NCBI RefSeq assembly: GCF_014279755.1 | Contig: NZ_CP047951.1 | Span: 2,046,001-2,110,000, forward strand | Length of the DNA stretch: 64,000 bases | Source: Synechococcus sp. PROS-U-1 | GTDB taxonomy: Bacteria; Cyanobacteriota; Cyanobacteriia; PCC-6307; Cyanobiaceae | Direction: 5' to 3' | Shown: positions 29,849 to 40,443 of the stretch, one piece after another | Layout: every line of letters starts with the position of its first letter | Numbering within the stretch: position 1 is the first letter of the stretch | Notes under the pieces: model-generated | The model's database searches: none | Told to the model about the DNA's origin: nothing | The model's input: only the letters and a program-made list of their open reading frames with translations | Program-made: the position numbers and the translations under genes

Positions 29849-30543
29849 CCTCACTGAGATGCCCATTGGCTGGGGTGAGGTGCCAAGTACTCCGGAGAAC
29901 CACCCTGCTCGGGAGCTGTCAGCACGAAATCAAAACTGATCGAACAACGCAGCTCATCGGGGTCGGCATTCGGCAACACACTGTGGTGAAGGCTCGATGG
30001 AAAGAGCACGAGCAAACCCGGTCGTGGAGCCAGATCCCAGTGGGACTGGTTCATCGGGTGGTCTTCAACAATCGGACCGCCGTAGCCCACCGCCAAGCCA
30101 GACACCAACTCATTCGGTTGATGCATCGCATGCAAACGAAGTGCACCCTCCGCACCTGAACCACTGCCTGTGAGATAGAGCACAGCACTCAGATGGGCAT
30201 TCGGATGATGGTGCCGCCCGATCGCCTGATCCCATTCACTGATCACTGGCCAGCAACGCTGCAAATGCAGCGCAACTTGGTCCTTTGCAAATCCAGTTTC
30301 ATCGAGATACGTCCTGGCATGGAGCGCCACCTGTTGCGCTAGCGCCGAAAAAGATGGATGCCGATGCAGCTGCCACACACCATGGAGATCTCCTGTCCAA
30401 GCACATCCATCGCTGGGATTGCCTTCAGCATCACCACGCAAAGCCAACAGCTCCTTAAGCACGATGGCTTGCTGCAGAGGATCGATCGACAGCTGAGCCG
30501 TGGAGACCACCGTGGGAAACAACCGATGATGCTGAAGCACGCA
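29849..30543. repeat. 695-bp direct repeat, copy A
   Basis: Identical over 695 bp to 33265-33959, offset 3416 bp, same orientation; I saw no mismatch in the portions I compared base by base, and the predicted proteins are identical. The repeat starts two bases past the stop codon of the oxygenase-like gene and ends three bases before its GTG start, so it holds the coding sequence and almost nothing else. Flanks of the two copies are unrelated. Confidence 0.95.
29851..30540 (-). CDS. 2OG-Fe(II) oxygenase-like protein, copy A
   Basis: A 229-aa protein resembling the TIGR02466-type 2-oxoglutarate/Fe(II) oxygenase group. Features in order: VISEWDQAIGRHHHPNAHLS, where a His-rich strand could give metal ligands; AVLYLTGSGSGAEGALRLH; then LVLFPSSLHHSVLPN and RCSISFDFVL, the distal His and the Arg that usually holds 2-oxoglutarate. 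The substrate is unknown. GTG 30540 is chosen because the repeat boundary ends just before it; copy A alone could also start at TTG 30549. Located 49 bp upstream of the ferredoxin start, same strand. Confidence 0.72.
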   Translation of the reverse strand: MLQHHRLFPTVVSTAQLSIDPLQQAIVLKELLALRGDAEGNPSDGCAWTGDLHGVWQLHRHPSFSALAQQVALHARTYLDETGFAKDQVALHLQRCWPVISEWDQAIGRHHHPNAHLSAVLYLTGSGSGAEGALRLHAMHQPNELVSGLAVGYGGPIVEDHPMNQSHWDLAPRPGLLVLFPSSLHHSVLPNADPDELRCSISFDFVLTAPEQGGSPEYLAPHPSQWASQ

Positions 30544-30641
30544 CCACAAAGCAGTCGCTTAAATCAAGCCAAACGGCTAATCCAAAACCACAATCGTTAG
30601 CAATACGAAAACAAAGAAAATATGAAGCACCTGGCAATAGA

Positions 30642-30669
30642 TTGCCACTCACAGCGAAAAAAATAAAAT
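30642..30669 (+). promoter_or_regulatory. Candidate sigma-70-type promoter of the DUF1254 gene
   Basis: TTGCCA (30642-30647 region) and TAAAAT (30664-30669) are separated by 16 bases, 25 bases ahead of the ATG at 30695. The area is AT-rich, so chance matches are likely. Confidence 0.35.
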
Positions 30670-30694
30670 TCTTGAATCAAGCATTTACAAACCA

Positions 30695-33085
30695 ATGCCA
30701 AGCGCACCGGCCCCGCTCACAGGAGGACAAGCGGCAAACAGCTCTATACCAACCTTCTACAAAGCAATCTACACATCGTCAAAGCAAATTTTAGGTCCAT
30801 ACAATCCTCTCCCAAGAATCCAAAAGGCATCAAACAGCTATATCGCAAGCGTATGCGCCTACGTTTGGGGGCTGCCACTGCAACAATTCTGGGAGAAACA
30901 GGGGCTTTACACCACACAAACCGCGGAGGGCGGAAAACCAATCAATACGTTTTTTATCGGCAATTCGATTAACCAGACATCGACGATTGTCACCCCTAAT
31001 ACACAGGTGTTGTACACCAATGCCTTTCTAGATTTATCCAATCAGATTCTGGAGGTCGAATACCCAACACCAGAAGACGGAACATACACACTGATTCAGG
31101 TCATCGACCCATACACGAATGTGCAATTCAGCGATGGATCGGCTTACCAGACATCACCCGAAGGCACATCATCTCAGACGTTTTTCTGGTCGGGGGCCGG
31201 CGACATCATCCTGGAAAAGGCCAAAACCATTGATGGAGCAATTGGAATCGCCAGCCCCCAAGCGTGGATTCTGGGACGAACTGAAGTGGATCCATACCAA
31301 ACCCCTGACGGCGAGACAGAAGCAGTAACGCCATACCAACAGACAAACATGGGTGCTGGCTTGGATCTTGCATCGAGCTATGCAATCAACAAGTCATTCG
31401 ACATCACAACTGTCGTCAAAGATGAATCGACATACACAATCCCAACATCACTCGTCAGCCAGGAAGAAAACAGCGCAAATGACTTCTTCACCCAACTCTC
31501 CAACGCCGTTTACAGCAACAGCACAAACACCTACTACTCAGGCATCACCAATGGTGAACTAAACACCTCGGGCACTCTCTACGACCAATCAGCCCTTTTT
31601 AACCAGTTCGGAGCTGGTACCTATTCCATCGGCCTAACAGCAGCAGCCGACAACTCTGGCTTCAAAGCAGCGTCAACAGACATCAGAAATGGATATCGAG
31701 ATGCCAAAGATGTCGCGAGTAGAATCAGCAGCGCTAACACAGACGAATCTACAAATTACTGGTTAATCAACACGACCCTGGGGCAATACAAACCAACATA
31801 TGCTCTTCGAGGCAGCAACTGGCTGACCGGCGCCGCCGTAGCCGCTGTTGGCCTCGGCGCAAACATCGCAGCGGATGGCACCTATCCCCAAACCTATCAA
31901 GACGGAGAAGGCAACCTTCTCGACGGCTCTGAGGATTACAGCATCAGTTTTGAACAATCCTCTCTACCTCCTATCAACACTCCGGGATCGTGGTCAATCA
32001 CGGCATACAACAGCAACAATGAAATTATTACTGACACAAACAACTCATTTTACATCGAAGCAAACGATCCAAGCGCAACCATCGCCAACAATGTCTATGC
32101 ACTGGGATCTGTTCAATTCCCTGAATTAAACGAAACGAACAGCACGTCTTTCGCACTCACACTTTCATCCAGCTCACCCACAACAGCGTCAAGCGAACAA
32201 AACAGACTGCCCACACCAAACAGCGGAACGTTCAACCTGGTGATGCGGCTCTACAACCCAAAACCTGCTAACACCGCAGCACCATCAAATTCAATCTTAA
32301 GCCAAAATAATCCATGGATCCCTCCTTCCGTGGAACATCTCACGACTACAACAAATGGGCCATTACGTCACAGCCGAATCCATCTCGACAAAAATGGAGA
32401 CCTTCAACCTTCCATGCAAGAACCTGGATTGACCAGCGATCAAAATGGTCAATACGCCAGCAGCCAGCTCGGAGGCCGTGGAACACTTGTTCTCAAGGGC
32501 GGCATGGATCAACTGACGGGAGAAAAGCTGAAGGGGAGGTTGCTAGCAACAGGTAATGCGGAGGTAATTTCCCCAGCAACAACAGTGGATTGGGGGCTTA
32601 AGCAAGCAGGATTCACAAAGAAGAGACGAGATCAACTCATGGACCAATTGATCGGAAACATTCACAATGAAATAACAGGCGAATCATTCACACGAAAATC
32701 AAAACGACAGCATCGATCAACGGAGATAGCGCCACACCAAGTCGCTCGAAGCGACCACAAGCAGGCTGTTGCGCTCGCCAAGTCCATGGCAATCGCCAAT
32801 GCCTATCTAGGCGAAGCCTTGAGCATGCAGTGGAAAGCCTGCAAAAGAGAACCTAACAATAGACCAACAACCATGCAATATGCCAAGAAAGTAATCAAAT
32901 TCAGCAAAAAACTAGAAGAAAATCTCAGCCAGCATCCCGACCAATTAACGGAAATTTTACTCAATAATTCTCTACCTTTGCACAACACAAAACTGAAGGC
33001 AAATCTAATCGATTCAAGCAATCACTCCACATCAATGGACTACTATGAACTCATCAATTTTATCGCCGAATCGTCCACAAGCTAA
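30695..33085 (+). CDS. DUF1254/DUF1214 protein with a C-terminal secreted-protein-like domain
   Basis: A 796-aa protein. Residues about 50-170 match DUF1254 (CAYVWGLPLQQFWEKQG, VTPNTQVLYTNAFLDLSNQI, YTLIQVIDPYTNVQFSDG). Residues about 370-465 match DUF1214 (RGSNWLTGAAVAAVGLGANI, YSISFEQSSLPP, SWSITAYNS). These domains usually occur together in periplasmic proteins of unknown function. No Sec signal peptide is seen. After residue 590 comes GTLVLKGGMDQLTGEKLKG and EVISPATTVDWGLKQAGF, similar to a segment common in very large type I-secreted cyanobacterial proteins, then a helical tail. Codon and base use are AT-rich, suggesting acquisition. It lies between the two oxygenase copies. Confidence 0.78.
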   Translation: MPSAPAPLTGGQAANSSIPTFYKAIYTSSKQILGPYNPLPRIQKASNSYIASVCAYVWGLPLQQFWEKQGLYTTQTAEGGKPINTFFIGNSINQTSTIVTPNTQVLYTNAFLDLSNQILEVEYPTPEDGTYTLIQVIDPYTNVQFSDGSAYQTSPEGTSSQTFFWSGAGDIILEKAKTIDGAIGIASPQAWILGRTEVDPYQTPDGETEAVTPYQQTNMGAGLDLASSYAINKSFDITTVVKDESTYTIPTSLVSQEENSANDFFTQLSNAVYSNSTNTYYSGITNGELNTSGTLYDQSALFNQFGAGTYSIGLTAAADNSGFKAASTDIRNGYRDAKDVASRISSANTDESTNYWLINTTLGQYKPTYALRGSNWLTGAAVAAVGLGANIAADGTYPQTYQDGEGNLLDGSEDYSISFEQSSLPPINTPGSWSITAYNSNNEIITDTNNSFYIEANDPSATIANNVYALGSVQFPELNETNSTSFALTLSSSSPTTASSEQNRLPTPNSGTFNLVMRLYNPKPANTAAPSNSILSQNNPWIPPSVEHLTTTTNGPLRHSRIHLDKNGDLQPSMQEPGLTSDQNGQYASSQLGGRGTLVLKGGMDQLTGEKLKGRLLATGNAEVISPATTVDWGLKQAGFTKKRRDQLMDQLIGNIHNEITGESFTRKSKRQHRSTEIAPHQVARSDHKQAVALAKSMAIANAYLGEALSMQWKACKREPNNRPTTMQYAKKVIKFSKKLEENLSQHPDQLTEILLNNSLPLHNTKLKANLIDSSNHSTSMDYYELINFIAESSTS

Positions 33086-33142
33086 AGCAAAACAGCAAGA
33101 AATAGGCGACAACAATTGCAATCCAAAATCAAAGATTCCACC

Positions 33143-33264
33143 ATGAACCAACACACATCTCCCCTGTATTTTGGCCCGTGGCCAACAAGTTCTGGGGCCC
33201 GAAAACAAGACGAGGCATACATCAGGGCTGGAACAGCCTTTTACGCGGGAGCCAGGAGGGATAC
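33143..33264 (+). pseudogene. Truncated N-terminus of an RTX-like protein, cut by repeat copy B
   Basis: From ATG 33143 the frame encodes about 41 residues that align with the start of the intact gene at 34038: both have a FGP-W/Y block, then K-x-D, G-x-x-FY-x-G and D-x-LT. The similarity ends at the exact base where repeat copy B begins (33265). Beyond it the frame reads antisense through the oxygenase gene and stops at 33355. The remainder of this RTX-like gene is missing. Confidence 0.65.
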
Positions 33265-33959
33265 CCTCACTGAGATGCCCATTGGCTGGGGTGAGGTGCC
33301 AAGTACTCCGGAGAACCACCCTGCTCGGGAGCTGTCAGCACGAAATCAAAACTGATCGAACAACGCAGCTCATCGGGGTCGGCATTCGGCAACACACTGT
33401 GGTGAAGGCTCGATGGAAAGAGCACGAGCAAACCCGGTCGTGGAGCCAGATCCCAGTGGGACTGGTTCATCGGGTGGTCTTCAACAATCGGACCGCCGTA
33501 GCCCACCGCCAAGCCAGACACCAACTCATTCGGTTGATGCATCGCATGCAAACGAAGTGCACCCTCCGCACCTGAACCACTGCCTGTGAGATAGAGCACA
33601 GCACTCAGATGGGCATTCGGATGATGGTGCCGCCCGATCGCCTGATCCCATTCACTGATCACTGGCCAGCAACGCTGCAAATGCAGCGCAACTTGGTCCT
33701 TTGCAAATCCAGTTTCATCGAGATACGTCCTGGCATGGAGCGCCACCTGTTGCGCTAGCGCCGAAAAAGATGGATGCCGATGCAGCTGCCACACACCATG
33801 GAGATCTCCTGTCCAAGCACATCCATCGCTGGGATTGCCTTCAGCATCACCACGCAAAGCCAACAGCTCCTTAAGCACGATGGCTTGCTGCAGAGGATCG
33901 ATCGACAGCTGAGCCGTGGAGACCACCGTGGGAAACAACCGATGATGCTGAAGCACGCA
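33265..33959. repeat. 695-bp direct repeat, copy B
   Basis: Second copy of 29849-30543, identical and in the same orientation. Left flank is a truncated RTX-like gene, right flank a 78-bp spacer before an intact RTX-like gene. No target-site duplication, terminal inverted repeat or transposase is seen at either edge. Confidence 0.95.
33267..33956 (-). CDS. 2OG-Fe(II) oxygenase-like protein, copy B
   Basis: Encodes the same 229 residues as copy A (see that entry for motifs). The start is GTG 33956. Because the repeat covers only the coding sequence, this copy must use a different promoter and ribosome site from copy A; GAGGGG lies about 17 bases upstream on the minus strand, rather far for a ribosome site. 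Divergent from the RTX-like gene at 34038. The identity implies very recent duplication, gene conversion or an assembly error. Confidence 0.7.
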   Translation of the reverse strand: MLQHHRLFPTVVSTAQLSIDPLQQAIVLKELLALRGDAEGNPSDGCAWTGDLHGVWQLHRHPSFSALAQQVALHARTYLDETGFAKDQVALHLQRCWPVISEWDQAIGRHHHPNAHLSAVLYLTGSGSGAEGALRLHAMHQPNELVSGLAVGYGGPIVEDHPMNQSHWDLAPRPGLLVLFPSSLHHSVLPNADPDELRCSISFDFVLTAPEQGGSPEYLAPHPSQWASQ

Positions 33960-34037
33960 ATGCCAAAAACAAACCCCTCATCCCAAACGTAGTCAGCAGG
34001 AGCGAGCAACACTATTGAGAGAAACCAACTCAGTGCA

Positions 34038-34721
34038 ATGCAACCCATTGATTTCGGGCCTTACACCACACAGCTGGGCACCAAGAAGAAAGACAAGCTG
34101 AACTGCGCAGGAGGCCAAGGTTTTTACACGGGCGGGGGGAATGACATCCTGACCAATGCAAGCTTCACTGCCGACGATCCGAAAGCCCCAGGGGGTTACT
34201 CCACCTATCCCTCAGTGATGTCGGGAGGCAAAGGCAACGACACCTATAAGTTTAAAACTGATGGCTGGGCTTTCATTGCTGATGGCGGCGGCGGGAAAGA
34301 CACCGTTTCTTTCGGCAAGGACCACGCATTCAATCCAAAATTCTGGTACCCAGACATTGTTATAAACAGCGTATTAATCAACAACCGCGACGTCCTTCTT
34401 TCAACCACCGACCTGACGAATGGAGGACGCGCCAATGGCATTGTTTTCGCCGATGCCTTTGGCAAATACAACAAGGCCAATAAGATCGAAAAAGTGAGGT
34501 TCGGAAAAACCAACTACAGCTTCAAAAAACTCTTCAATAAATTAAAGAAGTCAGCAGCAAGCACCAAAGAGTGGGGAGACAACTACACATTCAGCACAGC
34601 TACTTTTGAAGAGCTTGGCAAAGCTGGCGCCCTAAATCTGTCGGCATTTAGCGACATTTCACAGCTCGAGAGCGGCGCCTATCTAGACATCGCAACCTAC
34701 AACAATAGCCTCATAGTTTAA
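34038..34721 (+). CDS. RTX-like calcium-binding protein
   Basis: A 227-aa protein with nonapeptide-type Ca2+-binding repeats: GGGNDILTNASF, SGGKGNDTYKFKTDG and GGGGKDTVSFG. No signal peptide is present, as expected for type I secretion substrates; the C-terminus (LDIATYNNSLIV) could carry the secretion signal. Likely secreted or cell-surface; role unknown. A truncated paralogue lies at 33143-33264. Ends 12 bp before a bidirectional terminator shared with the atp operon. Confidence 0.7.
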   Translation: MQPIDFGPYTTQLGTKKKDKLNCAGGQGFYTGGGNDILTNASFTADDPKAPGGYSTYPSVMSGGKGNDTYKFKTDGWAFIADGGGGKDTVSFGKDHAFNPKFWYPDIVINSVLINNRDVLLSTTDLTNGGRANGIVFADAFGKYNKANKIEKVRFGKTNYSFKKLFNKLKKSAASTKEWGDNYTFSTATFEELGKAGALNLSAFSDISQLESGAYLDIATYNNSLIV

Positions 34722-34733
34722 AGACAACGCAAC

Positions 34734-34763
34734 AAAAAAGCCGGCCCCATTGGGCCGGCTTTT
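34734..34763. terminator. Bidirectional terminator between the RTX-like gene and atpG
   Basis: A perfect 12-bp inverted repeat (AAAAGCCGGCCC / GGGCCGGCTTTT) with a 4-base loop. The A-run on the left and T-run on the right allow it to act for both convergent transcription units. Confidence 0.9.
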
Positions 34764-34786
34764 GAGCATTTTGTGAACTGAACGAA

Positions 34787-35737
34787 TCAGCCAACAGCGG
34801 CGGCACCACCTGCAACTTCCAGGATCTCCTGGGTAATTGCAGCCTGACGTGCCTTGTTGTAGTCAAGGGTGAGGGTCTTGGCCAACTCCTTGGCATTGTC
34901 ACTGGCGTTGTTCATGGCCGTCATCCGGCTGGCCAGTTCAGAGGCTGCTGATTCCTGCAGGGAACGCAGCATCTGGTTTTGCAGATACAGAGGAAGCAGT
35001 GCATTCAGCAGCTGTTCAGGTGTCTGCTCAAACACAATGTCCGAAGGAATCTTCGGCTCGGTGTTAGCAGGGCCAGCACCGGGCTCGACCGTCAACAAGC
35101 CGTCCTTTGTGGTGAGACGGAAGATCTCGTCCTCAGGATCAGCAATGTCCTGAGGATCCAAGGGCAACAGAGTCTGCACCACGGGCTTGCAGCTCACCAG
35201 GTTGATGAACTTGGTGAAGATCAACTCCACTCGATCGGTGCTCTCAGCTAGGAATTCAGCCAGCAGATCCGTGGAGATCGTGTTGGCCTCATCGGCGGTG
35301 GGCACCTGCTCAAGACCAGAGAAAGTGGCCTGGATCGGATAGTCACGACGGGTGAAATAGCCGATCGCTTTAGTGCCAACCAGCAGCAGCTTCACATCAA
35401 AGCCTTTGCCCTTCAGTTCAGCGAAACGTTGTTCCGTGCGCTTAATGATGTTGGCGTTGTAGCCACCACACAGACCGCGATCACCAGTGATCGCCACCAG
35501 GGTGATGGTCTCCACATCGCGCTGCTGCATCAGGGGAGATGCTGCATCTTCGAAACGCATGCGGGACTGGAGATTTTCCAGGATTCGCGCCAGCCGATCC
35601 GCGAAGGGACGGCTGCGGAGCACTTGCTCCTGGGCGCGGCGCACCTTGGCCGCAGCCACCAGGCGCATGGCCTCGGTGATCTTGCGGGTGTTTTTGACCG
35701 ACTTAATTCGGTCGCGGATTTCTTTGAGATTCGCCAT
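34787..35737 (-). CDS. atpG: ATP synthase F1 gamma subunit
   Basis: The central rotor shaft (316 aa). N- and C-terminal coiled-coil halves are typical: [20 protein letters not shown] and [20 protein letters not shown]. The cyanobacterial/chloroplast insertion in the middle is visible between about residues 190 and 235. Start ATG 35737 (MANLKEIR); the frame extends upstream without conservation. Last gene of the main atp operon, followed by the bidirectional terminator. Confidence 0.96.
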   Translation of the reverse strand: MANLKEIRDRIKSVKNTRKITEAMRLVAAAKVRRAQEQVLRSRPFADRLARILENLQSRMRFEDAASPLMQQRDVETITLVAITGDRGLCGGYNANIIKRTEQRFAELKGKGFDVKLLLVGTKAIGYFTRRDYPIQATFSGLEQVPTADEANTISTDLLAEFLAESTDRVELIFTKFINLVSCKPVVQTLLPLDPQDIADPEDEIFRLTTKDGLLTVEPGAGPANTEPKIPSDIVFEQTPEQLLNALLPLYLQNQMLRSLQESAASELASRMTAMNNASDNAKELAKTLTLDYNKARQAAITQEILEVAGGAAAVG

Positions 35738-35750
35738 GTCGGCAGCTCCG

Positions 35751-37328
<1,578 letters not shown>

Positions 37329-37877
37329 TCAGCTCGCCTTGGCGAGTGCCAGACCAAGGCGACGAACCTGGCCAGACAAACTGGCGTCGATCACCTGAGA
37401 TCCGAGACTCACGACGAAGCCGCCAATTAAGGACGGATCCACACTGAGGTCGATGTCGACCTTGTTGGTGCCGGCCATGGCCTGCACCTTCTTAGACAGT
37501 GCCGCCTGTTGATCCTCGGTGAGGCTTTGAGCAGAACGGACCTGGGCCAGCGTGATGCCTTGCTGTTCGCGGTAGAGCTCGAGGTAGCGGAGCATGACCG
37601 CATCAAAAGCAATGAGACGTTGGCGATCAGCCAGCACCTTCAGCAAATTGAAAACTGAAGGAGTGACATCCTCACCAACAAGAGCTTTGAGAGCTTTCTT
37701 TTTGGCGTCGGGCTCAAGAACCGGAGACACCATGGCGTCACGGAAGTCCTCGGAATCGTTCCAGATCTCAAGCAGTTGCTTGCATTGATCCGCAACGGTT
37801 TCAGACTCGCCACGGGCCTCTGTGACCTGAAGCAATGCTTCGGCGTAAGGGGTGGCGAGGGAGTTAAGGAGAGGCAT
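37329..37877 (-). CDS. atpH: ATP synthase F1 delta subunit
   Basis: A 182-aa peripheral-stalk subunit (OSCP type) linking F1 to the b/b' stator. Typical segments: LATPYAEALLQVTEARGE, the helical NDSEDFRDAMVSPVLEPDAK, and the C-terminal VDPSLIGGFVVSLGSQVIDA. Its ATG shares one base with the atpF stop. Confidence 0.95.
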   Translation of the reverse strand: MPLLNSLATPYAEALLQVTEARGESETVADQCKQLLEIWNDSEDFRDAMVSPVLEPDAKKKALKALVGEDVTPSVFNLLKVLADRQRLIAFDAVMLRYLELYREQQGITLAQVRSAQSLTEDQQAALSKKVQAMAGTNKVDIDLSVDPSLIGGFVVSLGSQVIDASLSGQVRRLGLALAKAS

Positions 37878-38359
37878 CAGGCGTTCTCCAGATTTTTGAT
37901 GGTGGAATCGATCAACTTGGCCTGAGCTTTGGCATCGAGACGGCCGGGTAGTTCGGCAAGAACCTTGTCGATCGAAGCAAGAGCGGCCTCACGACGAAGG
38001 CTGTCTTTGATTCGAGCGGCATCAGCCTCAGCATCAGCATCGGCACCGGCCTTGATGGCAGCCATCACGGAGATGGTCCGCTTCTCGCCTTCGGCACGGA
38101 TACCTGCGGCGCGGGTCTGGCCGTCAGCACGAATCTTTTCGGCTTTCTGCTGGGCAGCAGCCAATTCGGACTGGGCCTTGCTCAGGTTTTCGCTGGCAGT
38201 CTTCAGGCGGGACTCAGCATCCTGCAGCTCCTGAAGGATGTCAGCTCGGCGGCGTTCCAGGATTCCTCCCAGGAACCCACGTAGGAACCAAACCAGGACA
38301 CCGATCACAATGACCAGGTTGACCAGATTGGTCTCAAGCGGATTGAAATTGAGAGTCAT
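37877..38359 (-). CDS. atpF: ATP synthase Fo subunit b
   Basis: A 160-aa stator subunit with one N-terminal membrane helix (LVNLVIVIGVLVWFLRGFLG) followed by a long coiled coil (AESRLKTASENLSKAQSELA). ATG 38359 is chosen, overlapping the b' stop by one base (TGATG); a GTG at 38362 lies directly before it. In cyanobacteria b pairs with b' encoded upstream. Confidence 0.95.
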   Translation of the reverse strand: MTLNFNPLETNLVNLVIVIGVLVWFLRGFLGGILERRRADILQELQDAESRLKTASENLSKAQSELAAAQQKAEKIRADGQTRAAGIRAEGEKRTISVMAAIKAGADADAEADAARIKDSLRREAALASIDKVLAELPGRLDAKAQAKLIDSTIKNLENA

Positions 38360-38823
38360 CACGCGGTCAGCAAACGGTTGATGATCGTGGTGCTCAGCTG
38401 ATCCACCTGACCCTTCAATTGGGATCGGGCGGATTCACGCTCGGCCTCGATGGCGCGACGGCTTTCCTCTTTCGTGCGGTTGGCTTCGGCTTCCGCCTGT
38501 GCCAGTGCTTCGCGGTAAAGCCGATCGACTTCTTGTTCCGCCTCAACGATCACGGCCTGAGCGGCCTGACGGGCACCTTTCAGCTGTTCAGCCAGATCAG
38601 CTTCCAGGCGTTCAACCTGGGCAAGCTTCTGCTTGGCGTCAGCACGACTGGTGGAGATGTAGCCCTCACGATCTTCCACGACCTTGCCGACCGGACGGAA
38701 GAAGAGAACATTGAGCAGGAAGGTGAGGAGAACCACCTGAACCGCCATTAGCGGAAGGGTGGCATCGAGGTCAAAAAGACCTCCCTCCGGAACACCTGCT
38801 TCAGCGAGCAGAAGCCAGGTCAT
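38359..38823 (-). CDS. atpF2: ATP synthase Fo subunit b' (b2)
   Basis: A 154-aa relative of subunit b found in photosynthetic organisms. N-terminal membrane helix at [20 protein letters not shown], followed by a charged coiled coil. The [13 protein letters not shown] opening is typical of b'. It is also named atpG in older cyanobacterial annotations. Translationally coupled to atpF. Confidence 0.94.
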   Translation of the reverse strand: MTWLLLAEAGVPEGGLFDLDATLPLMAVQVVLLTFLLNVLFFRPVGKVVEDREGYISTSRADAKQKLAQVERLEADLAEQLKGARQAAQAVIVEAEQEVDRLYREALAQAEAEANRTKEESRRAIEAERESARSQLKGQVDQLSTTIINRLLTA

Positions 38824-38893
38824 GGAAAGGTGCGCTGGAAAGGAATCGAAACAAGGAGTTCAGAAGGGGGGATCAACGATCCCCCAGCACTGA

Positions 38894-39271
<378 letters not shown>

Positions 39272-39311
39272 TTAGCAGATCGCCGATCGAAGGCGAAAGA
39301 AAAAGGGGGCC

Positions 39312-40037
39312 TTAGTGGGCTTCGTGGAGACCTTCACCGATATAGAAGGCGGTGAGGGTCGCAAAGATCAAAGCCTGAATGGCACTGGTGAACAGACCAA
39401 GCAGCATCACGGGGAGAGGCACCAAAAGCGGAACCAGGTAAACCAGCACACCCACCGCCAATTCGTCGGCAAGGATGTTTCCGAACAAACGGAACGAGAG
39501 CGAAAGAGGCTTGGTGAATTCCTCGATGATCTTGAACGGGAGCATGATCGGCGTCGGCTCCACGTACAGCTCGAAGAACCGCAGACCTTTGCGGCTCAGA
39601 CCGGCATAGAAGTAGGCCAGCGACACCAGCAGAGCCATCGCCACAGTGGTGTTGATGTCTGCTGTGGGAGCGCCGAGTTCACCCTCTGGAAGTTCAAAGA
39701 TCTTCCAGGGGATCAGGGCACCGCCCCAGTTGCTCACAAAGATGAACAGGAACAAGGTGCCGATGAATGGCAGCCAATCGCGGTAATACTTCTCGCCGAT
39801 GTTGTCGCGGGCGATGTCGCGGATGAAGTTCCAGAGGAACTCCATCAGGTTCTGCAGACCCAAAGGGTCGCGCTGCATGTTGCGGGTGCCAGCCAGCACC
39901 AGGGCGAGAAGGATGCCAATCAGGATCCAGGAGCTCAGGAAGACCTGGCCATGGAGGTACAGATCGCCGATCTGCCAATACAGGTGGTGGCCCACTTCCA
40001 GTTCAGCGAACGGAAGTGGTAGGGGCAGCAAAGCCAT
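39312..40037 (-). CDS. atpB: ATP synthase Fo subunit a
   Basis: A 241-aa membrane subunit forming the proton half-channels. The essential Arg lies in [20 protein letters not shown], and the last helices ([20 protein letters not shown]) are typical. Second gene of the operon after atp1. The 169-bp region downstream (39143-39311) before atpE may hold an extra promoter or processing site, which would help raise c-subunit output; I see no clear element. Confidence 0.96.
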   Translation of the reverse strand: MALLPLPLPFAELEVGHHLYWQIGDLYLHGQVFLSSWILIGILLALVLAGTRNMQRDPLGLQNLMEFLWNFIRDIARDNIGEKYYRDWLPFIGTLFLFIFVSNWGGALIPWKIFELPEGELGAPTADINTTVAMALLVSLAYFYAGLSRKGLRFFELYVEPTPIMLPFKIIEEFTKPLSLSFRLFGNILADELAVGVLVYLVPLLVPLPVMLLGLFTSAIQALIFATLTAFYIGEGLHEAH

Positions 40038-40061
40038 GGGTGCAGAGAGAAGTGCTCAGCT

Positions 40062-40439
40062 TCAGCGGTCGTCGAAAACGTGCTGAAGAATCAGGGCGGG
40101 CTTGTAGAGAAGAAATCCCAGGAATGCCGGCAACAGATCGAGCTGGGGCAGCTTGGCCGAACCAACCACAAGCAAGGTCGGAACGATGAGCTGAAAACGC
40201 CCCAGTCCACGGGACTGGTCACTGAGCCGGGCCACACTGCGGGCGAGCAGGCGCACGTACAAAAGTCCGGCGCAAGAACCCACAAAAACACTGCCAGCCA
40301 CCGAAACGTTCATGGTGAGAGCCACGATCGGAACCGTGACCAGGGACACCAGAACGGTGGCCAACAGCAGACGACGCTGAAGACGGTAGAAATCCTCCAA
40401 GCGCTGCCTGAAATGGCGCGCGGAATCTATCACGCGCAT
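40062..40439 (-). CDS. atp1: Atp1/AtpI-like ATP synthase assembly protein
   Basis: A 125-aa membrane protein at the head of the ATP synthase operon, as in most cyanobacteria. It has four hydrophobic stretches (LLLATVLVSLVTVPIVALTM, VAGSVFVGSCAGLLYVRLLA, FQLIVPTLLVVGSAKLP, LLPAFLGFLLYKPALILQHV). AtpI-type proteins aid c-ring assembly. ATG 40439 starts five bases after the stop of the methyltransferase gene, so both may share one transcript. Confidence 0.85.
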   Translation of the reverse strand: MRVIDSARHFRQRLEDFYRLQRRLLLATVLVSLVTVPIVALTMNVSVAGSVFVGSCAGLLYVRLLARSVARLSDQSRGLGRFQLIVPTLLVVGSAKLPQLDLLPAFLGFLLYKPALILQHVFDDR

Positions 40440-40443
40440 TTCC

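Noticed and set aside
29849-33959. Simple tandem duplication of a 3416-bp unit
   Set aside because: Sequence after copy B does not resemble sequence after copy A, and the left flanks differ, so only the 695-bp gene segment is duplicated.
29849-33959. Composite transposon formed by the two repeats
   Set aside because: The repeats encode an oxygenase-like protein, not a transposase, and have no terminal inverted repeats or target-site duplications.
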